NCBI GenBank assembly: GCA_934045075.1
Contig: OW203734.1
Location: 12,026,016 to 12,090,015, forward strand
From: Yponomeuta sedellus
Taxonomy: Eukaryota > Arthropoda > Insecta > Lepidoptera > Yponomeutidae
Direction of reading: 5' to 3'
DNA: 64,000 nt
The notes under the pieces were generated by a model. It was given only the letters and a program-made list of their open reading frames with translations, had not been told where the DNA came from and made no database searches. The translations under genes and the position numbers were made by a program. This document shows, in pieces, positions 22,582-33,312 of this stretch. Within the stretch, counting starts at the first letter, position 1. Each line of letters opens with the position of its first letter.

Positions 22582-23342
22582 GGGGTTAAAGTATGAAATT
22601 GCCGTTTTATTGCAATAGGTTCTTTGAGTTGACATAGAATCTTCATGGTTTGAGGTTTTCGAATGAAACTTTTTTCAAATGGTTTCTATGATGTTCTTTT
22701 TTTAAAAATTGTGAAACATTTGAATATCGACTTTCAATTGTTTTTGTTATTCAATTTAGACAAGAAAGATGGTTACTGCGAAAATTCGAGTGATTTTTGA
22801 ATACGAGTTCCGACGCGGAACTAACGCGGCAGAAACAGCCCGCAATATCAATGCTGCGTTTAGAGAGGGGTCTACTAATGAACGCACCGTGCGATTTTGG
22901 TTTAAACGCTTTCGTGATGGAAATTTCGACTTAGAGAACGAGCCACGAGGAAGAACGCCCACACAGGTGAATAACGATGAATTAAGAGAGATAGTGGAAG
23001 CCGATCCTAGTAAAACTACCCAGGAATTAGCGGCATGGTTTAACGTTACCTTACCCACAATATTGACTCACTTACGTCAAATTAATAAAATAAAAAAATA
23101 CGAAAAATGGGTGCCTCATGATTTGACAGATCTGCAGAAAGAAACGCGTATCCACCTTCTTTGTCTAAATTGAATAACAAAAACAATTGAAAGTCGATAT
23201 TCAAATGTTTCACATTTTTTAAAAAAAGAACATCATAGAAACCATTTGAAAAAAGTTTCATTCGAAAACCTCAAACCATGAAGATTCTATGTCAATTCAA
23301 AGAACCTATTGCAATAAAACGGCAATCTCATACTTTAACCCC
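22582..23342 (+). mobile_element. 761 bp mariner-derived element with long TIRs
   Basis: Bounded by TA on both sides. Terminal inverted repeats of about 180 bp start GGGGTTAAAGTATGA and reach almost to the start and stop codons of the single gene inside. The arms differ by only a few bases, so the insertion is young. Confidence 0.85.
22769..23173 (+). CDS. mariner transposase DNA-binding domain only
   Basis: A 134-residue frame with ATG at 22,769. Residues about 5-50 form the first helix-turn-helix of mariner transposases (Phe-Arg-Arg-Gly-Thr-Asn-Ala-Ala-Glu-Thr-Ala-Arg, then Arg-Phe-Trp-Phe-Lys-Arg-Phe). Residues about 70-108 form the second (Lys-Thr-Thr-Gln-Glu-Leu-Ala then His-Leu-Arg-Gln-Ile). 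The linker Trp-Val-Pro-His-Asp-Leu follows. The frame ends soon afterwards, just inside the right inverted repeat, so the whole DD34D catalytic domain (normally about 200 more residues) is missing. It could bind the element ends but not cut; a repressor role is only an inference. Stop-free and not obviously decayed. Confidence 0.8.
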   Translation: MVTAKIRVIFEYEFRRGTNAAETARNINAAFREGSTNERTVRFWFKRFRDGNFDLENEPRGRTPTQVNNDELREIVEADPSKTTQELAAWFNVTLPTILTHLRQINKIKKYEKWVPHDLTDLQKETRIHLLCLN

Positions 23343-23509
23343 TAATATTTGTATGAAAAATTGTTACTATTCATTTTGTCCGACGAAGTCCCAGCGTTTA
23401 GCAATGGTAAAAGTCTAACTATCTATACTTTTGTTTTTTATTTTTACCACCTTGGGCTATTGTTATTATTTGAATGCAAAAAAAGTTGGTTTTATTCTAC
23501 CATTAAATC

Positions 23510-23648
23510 CCTTGTATGTCCCCACTGTTGGGGCACGGGGCTCTTCCTACACTAGCGGCAGTCACGGTATGGTCACTCTTCCTGCACCTGACCGCCCCTG
23601 TGGTTGCTTAACTCAAGTGATTGATTCCCATCTCTCGGTTCTACCACG
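23510..23648 (-). repeat. 5S-rRNA-like SINE with internal deletion
   Basis: The family 3' end (CCCCACTGTTGGGGCACG) is joined directly to the 5' part (TGGTTGCTTAACTCAAGTGA), so the middle 200 bp are lost. Confidence 0.6.
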
Positions 23649-23908
23649 CTTCCGTAGAATATTAGTTTAGAAATACCGTGTTTGCTTGTACTTTGTGAAG
23701 TGTTTTGTTTTCACTCTTGACACCTCATTCTTCACGACTAATGCCTTCGAGAGCGTATCGGCCGTAGAGATGCCTACTTTAGCACAATTCCGTGTTGTTT
23801 TAGTAGTTTGTTGTGTTTACATGCACATATCAGACCAAATAAGTCCAAACTCGAGGGGCTTATAGTTTACATAGTTCCAATATTATTATTATTTTTATTC
23901 CCTTTTTT

Positions 23909-24055
23909 TGGTAGCCTACTATATACGTCGCACTGCAGAGCACGAGTCTTCTCTCAGACAGAGAGTATGGGCATAATTACTAAGCGTGCCCAACGCGGAT
24001 TGGCAATTTCAAGCGCTGAGGTATTTTAACACCTCAGACACTCAGGTTTCCTCAC
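23909..24055 (-). repeat. family A repeat
   Basis: Inverted copy from GTAGCCTACTATATACGTC to CACTCAGGTTTCCTCAC. Confidence 0.65.
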
Positions 24056-24760
24056 AATAATATATTTTTTCCTAAAATAGTAAGATATAGGAAACGGCCT
24101 CATATTAAGGAAACAATTATTTTAAATATTTCTTAGAAAATGACCATAACTCGATTAGTTTTTTTTTTAAATGATTCTCTAGTATCATTAACATTAACTT
24201 TTTTGTACAGTTTATACGGCTCGTTGAACACTATCCTTAATTTTCGTTTTAGTATTCCGGCTAATTTCCCTATCAACCCCACAATGTGAATTGGTGTATT
24301 TTTCCATTCTTACTATACTACGTATGGTCCTGCATGGAAGGTATTTTAATAGCTTCTACATACTACTTAAGAGATATTACAAATTAATAAATTCGTGAAG
24401 CGCTCTTCCAAGGTAAAGCGCTCGCGGGAAATATTGGCCCAAATATTTCACGGAATACTTAGTAATTTGCGGAGACAAAGCGCCCACAAAGTAATACTGT
24501 AGCCATTTATAAGGGGTTTAGGGAATATCGAATATTATTTTGGGAAATAACAATGAAAGATTGATATTTTCGTGTGATTATTATTTTTGTGAATGTTAAT
24601 TAAAATATTCTTTAAGAAATGTTGATAGTGACATTTTTTTACTGTGATATAACTACAATAAAAAATCGGTTGTTTTACTTAACTTATTACTTGTGCTGCG
24701 ACTCATCCTCGGGCACTCGTACACTAACATTCTGTTAACATCTATATAGTGTTATATTCT
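24056..24760. other. non-coding stretch
   Basis: Nothing recognised. Confidence 0.4.
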
Positions 24761-24960
24761 TTTTAATGGACTAACCCGTGCTGACAATTTTAAAAACCTA
24801 TTTAGAGGCTAAAAAATTCACCCATGCCGGGACTCGAACCCGCGACCTCGGCTATCCGCGCCAGATAGCCGAATGGCCAGCCGGGCATTGATAGCCAGAG
24901 GTCGCGGGTTCGAGTCCCAGTATGGGTGGAATTTTTAGCCCCTAAATAGGTTTTTAAAAT
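24761..24960. mobile_element. tRNA-like snap-back retroposon, copy 4
   Basis: Palindromic: an antisense tail and B-box part at left, a sense B box (GGTTCGAGTCCC) and tail at right. They meet at a short odd junction (24,858-24,895). No clear target-site duplication was found. Confidence 0.7.
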
Positions 24961-25236
24961 CTATAATGTTTATTTTGTAAGCACTTTGACCAAATGACAA
25001 CTGTTAGCGCTAGATTTATTGACAGCCACAGAGTACCAGAAACTGGAGGTTTCTGTGACTATTTGTGTAATAATAATATAATTACTTATACAAAGAAAAT
25101 TTAATTGTAGGTATAGATTAAATTTAATAATAACTAATTTTAATATTATTTTATTTCCCTTATTATTCTCAACGTCGGGAACTAAAGTATTAAGGTTTTG
25201 CCTAATAAATAATTGTGATTAGACCCATTTAATGTA

Positions 25237-25310
25237 TAGATAGATAGATAGATAGATAGAGATAGAGAACAATTTATTGTACATAAAAATGGAAATATAT
25301 AACTATGTAT
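25237..25310 (+). repeat. (GATA)n microsatellite and retroelement end
   Basis: About six GATA units followed by GAACAATTTATTGTACATAA, as at 6,706. Confidence 0.7.
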
Positions 25311-25500
25311 TAGTATCGTCAATCATTTAAAAAAATTAAATAATGTATTATTTTTAATGTATTTTGTTTCCTTCCTTCCTCCTTTCCTACGTTCCTCTCT
25401 CCCTCCCAATGCACTCTACTCCTTTACGTTACGGGTGACGTTGCAAATAAAATATAAAGGTCGAACCACTGTTGACTGTACACTTAAATTAGGGTTAAAG

Positions 25501-25546
25501 ATTCTTGTTTCTCGTTTACCCTATGGGGTAAACGAGAAACAAGAAT
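25501..25546. repeat. perfect 21 bp-arm hairpin
   Basis: ATTCTTGTTTCTCGTTTACC and its exact inverse flank a loop of 2-4 bases. Confidence 0.85.
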
Positions 25547-25804
25547 CGTTGAATTGGACGTTCAATATCGTGCGTGCAGGAAAATATTTCTAATTAGGTA
25601 TCCTTTTGTGCAATATTAAGGTTATGAAGTATCTGTGTAATGTCCTTTTTTATGTACAATATCGCTCGTCTTTCAGCTAAACGTTTGATTGCAGAAACGT
25701 GAAGAAATTCTGAGCATATATTATTGTCACGAAGTTAAAAGGAAAACTGTTACAGCTAAGTAAGTTTTGCACGTTAACGAGTAATAGTCGATAAACTTAC
25801 ACAT

Positions 25805-25890
25805 ACATAACCTTACGCCTGTATCGAAGAGGGGTAGGCAGACACCAGGGACTGCCACTTGCCACGATCCTGACAGATCACCTTCGCTTA
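25805..25890 (-). pseudogene. LINE ORF2 C-terminal tail, family D
   Basis: Antisense of the short C-terminus Cys-Gln-Asp-Arg-Asp-Lys-Trp...Ser-Ala-Tyr-Pro-Ser-Gly-Ile-stop. It is best seen in the sense copy at 45,002-45,130. Confidence 0.6.
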
Positions 25891-26238
25891 ATCTATAAAC
25901 TTATAAAAGGAAAACTTCTTTGACGAAGTCGTCAGATACGAGTATGTAAAGCTGAAAATTCCACGGAACCCTAAAACACGTGTAACCCGACACGCATTAG
26001 GCTGGTTTTTACATCACAATTTAGTTTTTTAGTCTGACTAAATAAGCCGTGCATTTTCCCAAAATATTCCGCTCATTTATTCCGTAATAACCATTCTACA
26101 ATTTCAGCTGAAAGTCCCACCGCACGGAGCCAGTTGCAGTAAAACTAAAATTCACTTACATGGCTTCCAGCGGCCCCGTATTTAACGTTATTATTTCTTC
26201 TCAGGGGTAGCAGTGCGGCTGCTAAATGTCTGCAACTT

Positions 26239-27495
26239 TGGATTGTAACAATTCATTCGTGATACCGTTAGCTTCGTTGGTCTAATGGCGGCTGTACATA
26301 CTCGCCTGAGAGCCAGCGAATTTATCTTACATTGTGAGTTTCACAGGACGATCCCATAGATCAGATTGTGTAAAACCCGTATATTTATAAACTTATACTA
26401 TTTTTATTTTTAATGCACTAACCCGTGCTAAGGACAATTTTAAAAACCTATTTAGAGGCTAAAAATTCCACCCATGCCGGGATTCGAACCCGCGACCTCT
26501 GGCTATCCGTGCCAGCGCTCTTCCAATTGAGCTAATGGGCGACTCACCGGCATCAGTGAAATTTCGAACCTCTTTACACTATTCTCTGTATTACGTACAG
26601 GCAGCGACATCTAGCTTAAGTAAATTGCATCACGTACAGCCCCGACTACCTACATTGCAGTTAGGTTTTTACATCGGAATGATATCACTGTACCCACATG
26701 ATTATACTATTTTTATTTTTAATGCACTAACCCGTGCTAAGGACAATTTTAAAAACCTATTTAGAGGCTAAAAATTCCACCCATGCCGGGATTCAAACCC
26801 GCGACCTCTGGCTATCCGCCAGGTGAGTCGCCCATTCGCTCAATTGGAAGAGCGCTGGCACGGATAGCCAGAGGTCGCGGGTTCGAATCCCGGCATGGGT
26901 GGAATTTTTAGCCTCTAAATAGGTTTTTAGAATTATAAACTCTCGGGCTCTAGGGGGAACGTGTACAGCCGCTTTATCCTTGCCTCGTTACCTAGCGCAG
27001 TGCGTCCAAGTTATATTGTCTTTTCCCCTAATCAACCCATAGCAGTCTACTGAGAGTTAAGATCTGTCAGTTCTTCTCATTCAACAGTCGGGAGATATAC
27101 ATTGATTATAGGAAACGTGTAGTATTGAAATATCGAAAACTTGGATTGTAATAATTCATTCGTGATACCGCTAGCTACGTTGGTCTAACGGTTGATACCG
27201 TTCTGATTACCATACTAGACGTTATGGGTTCTATTTCCACTGGGAGCCGCCATATATTTGCATAAATGACCTCAGTCTGAAATTCTGTATGCAGTTTCAT
27301 GTTTGTGATGTCCTTGCCTAGATTCCATAGCGCAGTGTGTCCAAGTTATATATAGTCTTTTCCCATAATCAATTCATAGCAGCCTACTGAGAGATAAGTC
27401 AGATCTTCCAAATCAACAGTCAGTAGTTACCTGTAGTTACCTATCTATAGATTGATTATAGGAAACGGTTAGTATTGAAATATCGAAATTTTCTA
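26239..27495 (+). repeat. tandem duplication, first copy interrupted by an insertion
   Basis: GGATTGTAACAATTCATTCG is at 26,243 and again at about 27,145, and CATAGCAGTCTACTGAGAG is at 27,040 and again at about 27,376. The first copy contains the tRNA-like retroposon at 26,394-26,932. The second does not, so that insertion came after the duplication. The unit includes a SINE-like head with TTGGTCTAACGGTT. Confidence 0.6.
26394..26932. mobile_element. tRNA-like retroposon multimer, copy 5
   Basis: Direct repeat TTATAAACT at 26,385-26,393 and 26,933-26,941. Reading left to right it holds one complete antisense unit of 308 bp (26,398-26,705), then a partial antisense unit, then a sense tRNA-like part and tail (from about 26,822). 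It is therefore a head-to-tail dimer with a snap-back end inside a single target-site duplication. The antisense tRNA-like part is at about 26,471-26,545. Confidence 0.8.
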
Positions 27496-27922
27496 GGCAG
27501 TTGTCTACTTAAAACTTAAGACAGTTTACGAGTGAAATCCTGGACCGAAACGAAACAATTTATCAAAACGTTTTCGAGTAAGCCTCGGCATATTTCGCAG
27601 ATTCGTTCCCGACTCAACTGACTTTAAATAAAACGCTTTCCGTTTTATTATTCCAGACTCGTCTCGCGATCTTTTTAGGGCTCAATAAATTCTTCGCGTT
27701 GTAAGTAATTTGTTTTCTTCTTTCAATTTAGCCCATTGTGAGTGAGTTGAAGACTTTGGTTTTGGATGTTTTATAGAGGTTACTGTACCCTTAACTTCGT
27801 TCAAGTGCGTATTGTATGCGTTTGATTTCTCAATTCAAGAAAACACCTTTTAAATAAATACTAATTAGTATTAAGCCCACCTATTAAAAAATATTTAGTT
27901 GGTGTAAAAAAAGTATAGAATC

Positions 27923-28252
27923 GCTCGTGGCCTGCCGAACCGAGTGAAGCAACAACAGGCGCGGTCAAGCGCAGGATGGGTGACCGTCCCGTGACGACCG
28001 CTAGTGGCATTTTTTCCGAGCGCTTCCGTGCTTCACAAGGTACCCTAAGCCGTTGGTGCCGGCTGTCCAGTCGTCAAGCCATGTTACGGGTCTTATGGCC
28101 GGCTTGACAACAACTTCAGATTTCTGACTTCTTCAGTAAGGCTCGCAACTGTCTTACAATCCTCCACCAACCCGGACTTGGCCCCCGTGGTGGAGTATGG
28201 CCTAACCTTCCTGCGATGCAGGAAGAGACCCGTGCCCCAGCAGTGGGGTTGC
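27923..28252 (+). repeat. 5S-rRNA-like SINE
   Basis: Near full length: AAGCAACAACAGGCGCGGTC and GGATGGGTGACCGTCCCGTG at the head, CCCCAGCAGTGGGG at the end. Sense orientation. Confidence 0.65.
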
Positions 28253-28978
28253 TGTTATAGTGATGTAAAAACTTTTAACGATGAATGTTAATATGTCCTC
28301 ATGCACAGCAACATTAAGTACTCGTTGAACAGTTCTATGAGATCTAAAAGAAATCTAGGGATCATGTAAGATGTAATTATGTAATAAACACTATTTTGTA
28401 AAAATGTTGCTTAAAATATGCTTATCTTATCTTACTTTGAATCGCATATAGACCTTACAAGCGTGTTTATGCAATTATGATCCTAAAGATAATAGGATTA
28501 CAACCCTGAGGCTCATAAAGAAAAGCATTCACTGTTCTACTACCGTTCCGTATAGAATCATTGGTTGATAAATAAATGCGTAGTACATAAGTATGTGCTA
28601 GAAGCTAAATTCTTGCTAAACATTTTAATTAAAAGTACAAAACAGTCCTCTCAAATCGAAAAATGCCTTTACGCCTTCAATTGTGTAATATTTCTGCAAG
28701 CAAGTCACTGGAATTCACATTGCCTGAAAACTCGTTTGGAAAGAAGTTCCTTTACGTGCCGTTTGATATTACGTAAATAAATCTCATTTCGTTTTCAAAC
28801 TTTTTAATTTCCTGTTCACGCCCCTCGCCCGGTATAAATATATTTCCTGCAGCTCGTAATTAAGTTCCTCCTTTTGAGGGATTCGCAGGTTTTTTGCGTT
28901 TTGATCAAAATCAGTTCACTTATTCATGTGTAAAGAACATAACCGACTTTCACAAAACTACAATTCGTAGTTTATACA
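28253..28978. other. non-coding stretch
   Basis: Nothing recognised. Confidence 0.4.
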
Positions 28979-29327
28979 TTACGTTTCGGAGTATACTTGT
29001 TAGTCTGTGGGTTCATCGATTTTTGTATACGACAAAACACGATGTATTGTGCGTTCACATTAACTTGACGCGTGAGTGAATTGGTAACAAGGACATAACA
29101 TGTGAATTAGCTTTTGGACCTAATCGGAAGATGGTAAAACAAGCCCTCAATCCCTTTATTTTCCCCAAGTAATGGGAATGATTTCTTATTTAACATGGTA
29201 ACAGTAAATATCTCAGTGCTACCAATTCTCTCACGCGTCAAGTTAATGTGAACGCACTGTACGTTTCGTAGTATACTTGTTAGTCTGTGGGTTCATCGAT
29301 TTTTGTATACGACAAAACACGATGTAC
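28979..29327. mobile_element. 209 bp MITE between 66 bp direct repeats
   Basis: The MITE (29,049-29,257) has 38 bp inverted repeats starting GTGCGTTCACATTAACTTGA. A direct repeat of about 66 bp (TACGTTTCGGAGTATACTTG ... AAACACGATGTA) lies immediately on each side (28,980-29,045 and 29,262-29,327). It is far longer than any transposon target duplication. Confidence 0.8.
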
Positions 29328-29593
29328 TTACATTCGTACAATGTAGGTGTTGGCGACACACCTTTTTTATTGTTTATTTTGACTTTTTGTACATTTTGTC
29401 TTTTTTACTTATGTCAGTTTTAAATTTAGTTTCTGTCTATCTAGTATTCTGTTCTAGTAATCATTCTGTCCGTCCTAGGATTCTGTTGTCTAGAATTCAT
29501 TGATAACTACGACGATACGATGTACCTACTGTTAAGCACCGTATGGTGCCCTACTCTTCTATTTTAATAAAAATATATTTCTATTTATAATTC

Positions 29594-29662
29594 CGTGTTT
29601 ATTCGATCATAATATTTTCACAAGACCATTTCTTGTGAAAATATTATGATCGAATAAACACG
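29594..29662. repeat. perfect 32 bp-arm hairpin
   Basis: CGTGTTTATTCGATCATAAT and its exact inverse, with a loop of about 4 bases around CAAGACCATTTCTTG. Confidence 0.85.
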
Positions 29663-29684
29663 TAAACAATAAACAATAATAAAC

Positions 29685-30050
29685 AATAATTCCTTGTCCT
29701 CCCAAATTAAAGTGTGGCATAGTAACCAGGCAAAGGTGGAAATACTCCCAAAATGAGTTAATTTTTGCACAAATAAAGTAGGAACGGCAGCCTTCAGTAG
29801 ATACGGAACCCACAACCTCTACTTTGTTTACCAGTAATACTGGTCTAGTGGTACTTTGTACTTTGTTTACCAGTAATACTGGTCTAGTAGTACCAGTATT
29901 ACTGGTAAGTACTACTACTAGACCAGTATTACTGGTAAACAAAGTACTTAGTACTTTGTTTACCAGTAATACTGGTCTAGTAGTACCAGTAATACTGGTC
30001 TAGTGGCTAGACTAACGTCATCAAATCTAGCCATCGAGAACATTGACTAT
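29685..30050. repeat. SINE-like repeat with nested palindrome array
   Basis: A tRNA-like SINE body (TTCCTTGTCCTCCCAAATTA ... GGAACCCACAACCTCTACTT) leads into six copies of the self-complementary ACCAGTAATACTGGT, in alternating orientation with CTAGT and ACTTTGTTT spacers (29,829-30,003). The simpler version of the same locus at 31,518-31,763 has one copy. Confidence 0.7.
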
Positions 30051-30383
30051 TAAAATTCTAGATTAGATTATTAAAGACTAAGAAAATTCTTTTTTCCTAT
30101 CTGGTAAGCTCAGTTTTCGCCCAGCTCGCCGCCAACCATATCGCATTTCAAAGTTGAAGAATCTCACGTTGCACTTATGAAACTCCATCAATCTCTGTTT
30201 CAGTTCAATAAGTAAACGCGTCTAAATATCCTCCTAGCGAAGTTTAAACTCTGCGGAGAACCGAGGAACCCTCACTTCAAGCTTGAGTTAAAAATTGCGT
30301 CAGTAAAGAACTCGTCCCAAAGAAAGTTGATCTAGAGATTTGTTCTATAGTCAACTCGACATCGCCTCAACCAATCTTTTTTT

Positions 30384-31214
30384 AAAAACCTATTTAGAGG
30401 CTAAAAATTTCACCCATGCCGGGATTCGAACCCGCAACCTCTGGCTATCCGTACCACGCTCTACCAATTGAGCCAATGGGCGACTCACGGCATCAGTGAA
30501 ATTTCGAACCTCTTTACAACATTCTCTGTATTACGTACAGGCAGCGACATCTGACTTAAGCAAATTGCATTACTTAAAGCCCCGACTACCTACTTTGCAG
30601 TTAGGTTTAACATCGGAACGATATCACTGTACTCACATGATTACACTATTTTTATTTTTAATGCACTAACCCGTGCTAAGGAACAAATTTAAAAACCTAT
30701 TTAGAGGCTAAAAATTTCACCCATGCCGGGATTCGAACCCGCAACCTCTGGCTATCCGTACCACGCTCTACCAATTGAGCCAATGGGCGACTCACGGCAT
30801 CAGTGAAATTTCGAACCTCTTTACAACATTCTCTGTATTACGTACAAGCAGCGACATCTGACTTAAGCAAATTGCATTACTTACAGCCCCGACTACCTAC
30901 TTTGCAGTTAGGTTTAACATCGGAACGATATCACTGTACTCACATGATTACACTATTTTTATTTTTAATGCACTAACCCGTGCTAAGGAACAAATTTAAA
31001 AACCTATTTAGAGGCTAAAAATTTCACCCATGCCGGGATTCGAACCCGCAACCTCTGGCTATCCGTACCAGCGCTCTACCAATTGAGCCAATACGGTACG
31101 GATAGCCAGAGGTTGCGGGTTCGAATCCCGGCATGGGTGAAATTTTTAGCCTCTAAATAGGTTTTTTAAATTTGTTCCTTAGCACGGGTTAGTGCATTAA
31201 AAATAAAAATAGTG
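30384..31214. mobile_element. tRNA-like retroposon tandem array, copy 6
   Basis: Two complete antisense units of exactly 307 bp (30,384-30,690 and 30,691-30,997) differ at only about two positions. A third, partial antisense unit meets a sense tail at about 31,093, ending TTAGTGCATTAAAAATAAAAATAGT. In all antisense units the anticodon arm is CTGGCTATCCGTACCA and the D-arm region has lost two bases, so the tRNA fold is impaired. No target-site duplication was found here. Confidence 0.85.
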
Positions 31215-31239
31215 TAAAAAAAGATCTGTTTTGCTTTCC

Positions 31240-31440
31240 AAACCCAGTATGTAAATAAATGACTTTCACACAACACAATTCTTCAGATTTTAACATTGTC
31301 AAAATTATATGAAATTAAACAAATAATAGCAACAAAACCTAACCAAATAAATCGCTCCGAGCCACATCCGATTTAAAAGTCCCCATAACATCGGCCGCTT
31401 TGCCTCTTTGTACAGCAAATGAAACCCTTGGGCTCAGATG
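31240..31440 (-). pseudogene. 3' end of retroelement ORF, as at 34,762
   Basis: About 25 codons on the - strand (31,365-31,435) read Ile-Ser-Phe-Ala-Val-Gln-Arg-Gly-Lys-Ala-Ala-Asp-Val-Met-Gly-Thr-Phe. They match the C-terminus of the larger remnant at 34,762-35,560 and have the same stop position. Confidence 0.6.
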
Positions 31441-31517
31441 TGGTATATTTTGTATTGGATAAATCATTTATTATTTTTGTATTGTATTTTTTTTAACATT
31501 TGTCAATAAAGTTGACA

Positions 31518-31763
31518 TAATTCCTTGTCCTCCCAAATTAAAGTGTGGCATAGTAACCAGGCAAAGGTGGAAATACTCCCAAAATGAGATAATTTTTGCA
31601 CAAATAAAGTAGGAACGGCAGCCTTCAGTAGATACGGAACCCAAAACCTCTATTTTGGTAGTACCAGTAATACTGGTCTAGTGGCTAGACTAACGTCATC
31701 AAATCTAGCCATCGAGAACATTGACTGCCTAGTCAATTGTCTTGATGGCTAGATTTGATGACA
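31518..31763. repeat. second copy of the 29,685 repeat
   Basis: Nearly identical to 29,685-30,050 but with a single ACCAGTAATACTGGT. It ends in its own hairpin GTCATCAAATCTAGCCATC / GATGGCTAGATTTGATGAC (31,694-31,763). Confidence 0.75.
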
Positions 31764-32695
31764 CCATTCGCTTTTAAACAATACTCTCATGCCGAAAATG
31801 TAATTTGATATTATCTAATTTTAAAAACCTATTTCATTTTTTAGAATATAATATAATGATATTATCCAGTCAAAATGCAAACCCACCAAGCGGGTCAAGT
31901 CGCGATTGGGGCGAGTTGGCGACCAACTCTCAAACTTCTCAAACGTGGCATATCGTGGATGCATCGGGTAGTAAGAAGGCTTATAGCAGCTGACTTTAAA
32001 CTAGTTGGGAGAGCTAAGCGCGAATCCCATTTGCTCCGCCCACTACATTATTCAGCGTGGTAAAACTTTTTCGATGTGCTAGTAAAGTTTACTGCTGAAA
32101 AAAGTACCAGGAACTAGACTCGAGAGCATGTAATTTAATGAATCTCTGCGTTGGTTGCTTTTAGTCCGGGAGGTCGCGCCTTGAATTAGTTGAGTTTCGA
32201 ATTTCGTCTTCTGACTTTGTCGATGCCGAGAAATAATTATGATTACCTATATTTACACCTATCCAAACAATATCAACATTTGCCTAAGTCACGAGTGTTG
32301 ACTTAGTCAGCCACCGCAATCAGATTTTTTTTAGGCAATTAACATAACATAACCTCACGCCTGTATAAGAGAGGGGTAGGCAGAGACCAAGGACTACCAC
32401 TTGCCACGATCCTGACAGATCACCTTCCCTTAAACAACGCTCGTAAGTCATTGCATGCAATTGTAACATATTATTATTAATTATCACTTATGATGAACTT
32501 ACAAAAAAATATATACATGTAAAAAATATTATGTAGACAATTCAATTGTGTAAATGAAGTTTTTAAGAAAGATATTAGCTTGCCAGGTTTGCAAGAAAAG
32601 ACAGAATTCGCAAATGCATAAAAATGACATAATGTCTCTACGTCTGTTTGAACGCGTATCTCGTTATACGAAACTAACACGAAAATAACCATTAC
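31764..32695. other. non-coding stretch
   Basis: Contains an antisense LINE tail of family D at about 32,343-32,432 (CCTCACGCCTGTATAAGAGA...). Short open frames at 31,805-32,063 have no recognised domain. Confidence 0.4.
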
Positions 32696-32708
32696 ATATT
32701 ATGTTTTA

Positions 32709-32892
32709 TACTATTTTTATTTTTAATGCACTAACCCGTGCTAAGGACAAATTTAAAAACCTATTTAGAGGCTAAAAATTTCACCCATGCCAGGATTCGA
32801 ACCCAGAACCTCTGGGATGGCACGGATAGCCAGAGGTTGTGGGTTCGAATCCCGGCATGGGTGAAATTTTTAGCCTCTAAATAGGTTTTTAA
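32709..32892. mobile_element. tRNA-like snap-back retroposon, copy 7
   Basis: Flanked by the 13 bp direct repeat ATATTATGTTTTA (32,696-32,708 and 32,893-32,905). The inside is a palindrome of the element 3' end, antisense then sense, meeting at about 32,815 inside the anticodon-arm region. Confidence 0.85.
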
Positions 32893-33154
32893 ATATTATG
32901 TTTTATTTATATTTTCCATATTGAGAGAATATTTTACACATGTTAATGGACAAAATTATGTACCTACATGAAATATATTATCGATTTTCGGGTACAAATT
33001 TAGCGGCTAGTGCCGCTTTTTTTTTAAAGTTTTTCTTTTCAAAAGTTTCATGGCCATTCATTTTCATTCGGAGAGTGTGGCCCCAAGAAGTGGTTAAAAA
33101 AGCATACTTGCGTGTTACATCTAATGCCATTTTTTTCGGTACTATGTAGTACTA

Positions 33155-33312
33155 CTGAGTGGGAAAACGTGAGTGTTTGAGGTGCCCGAATACCTCAGTG
33201 CTTGAAATTGCCGATCCGCAGTGGGCAGGCATGGTAATTAAGCCCATACCCATATTCACTCTCTTTGAGAGAAGCCCGTGCCTTGCAGTGGTACGTTTAA
33301 AGACTACATAAA
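33155..33312 (+). repeat. family A repeat
   Basis: Sense copy, from GGGAAAACGTGAGTGTTTGA to GTTTAAAGACTACATAAAA. Just downstream, 33,350-33,400 holds an isolated B-box-like GGTTCGAATCCCGGC. Confidence 0.6.

Noticed and set aside
26280..26340. Functional tRNA from the TTGGTCTAATGG A-box-like motif
   Set aside because: No matching B box or acceptor stem; it belongs to a SINE-like head repeated at 27,180 and 42,405.
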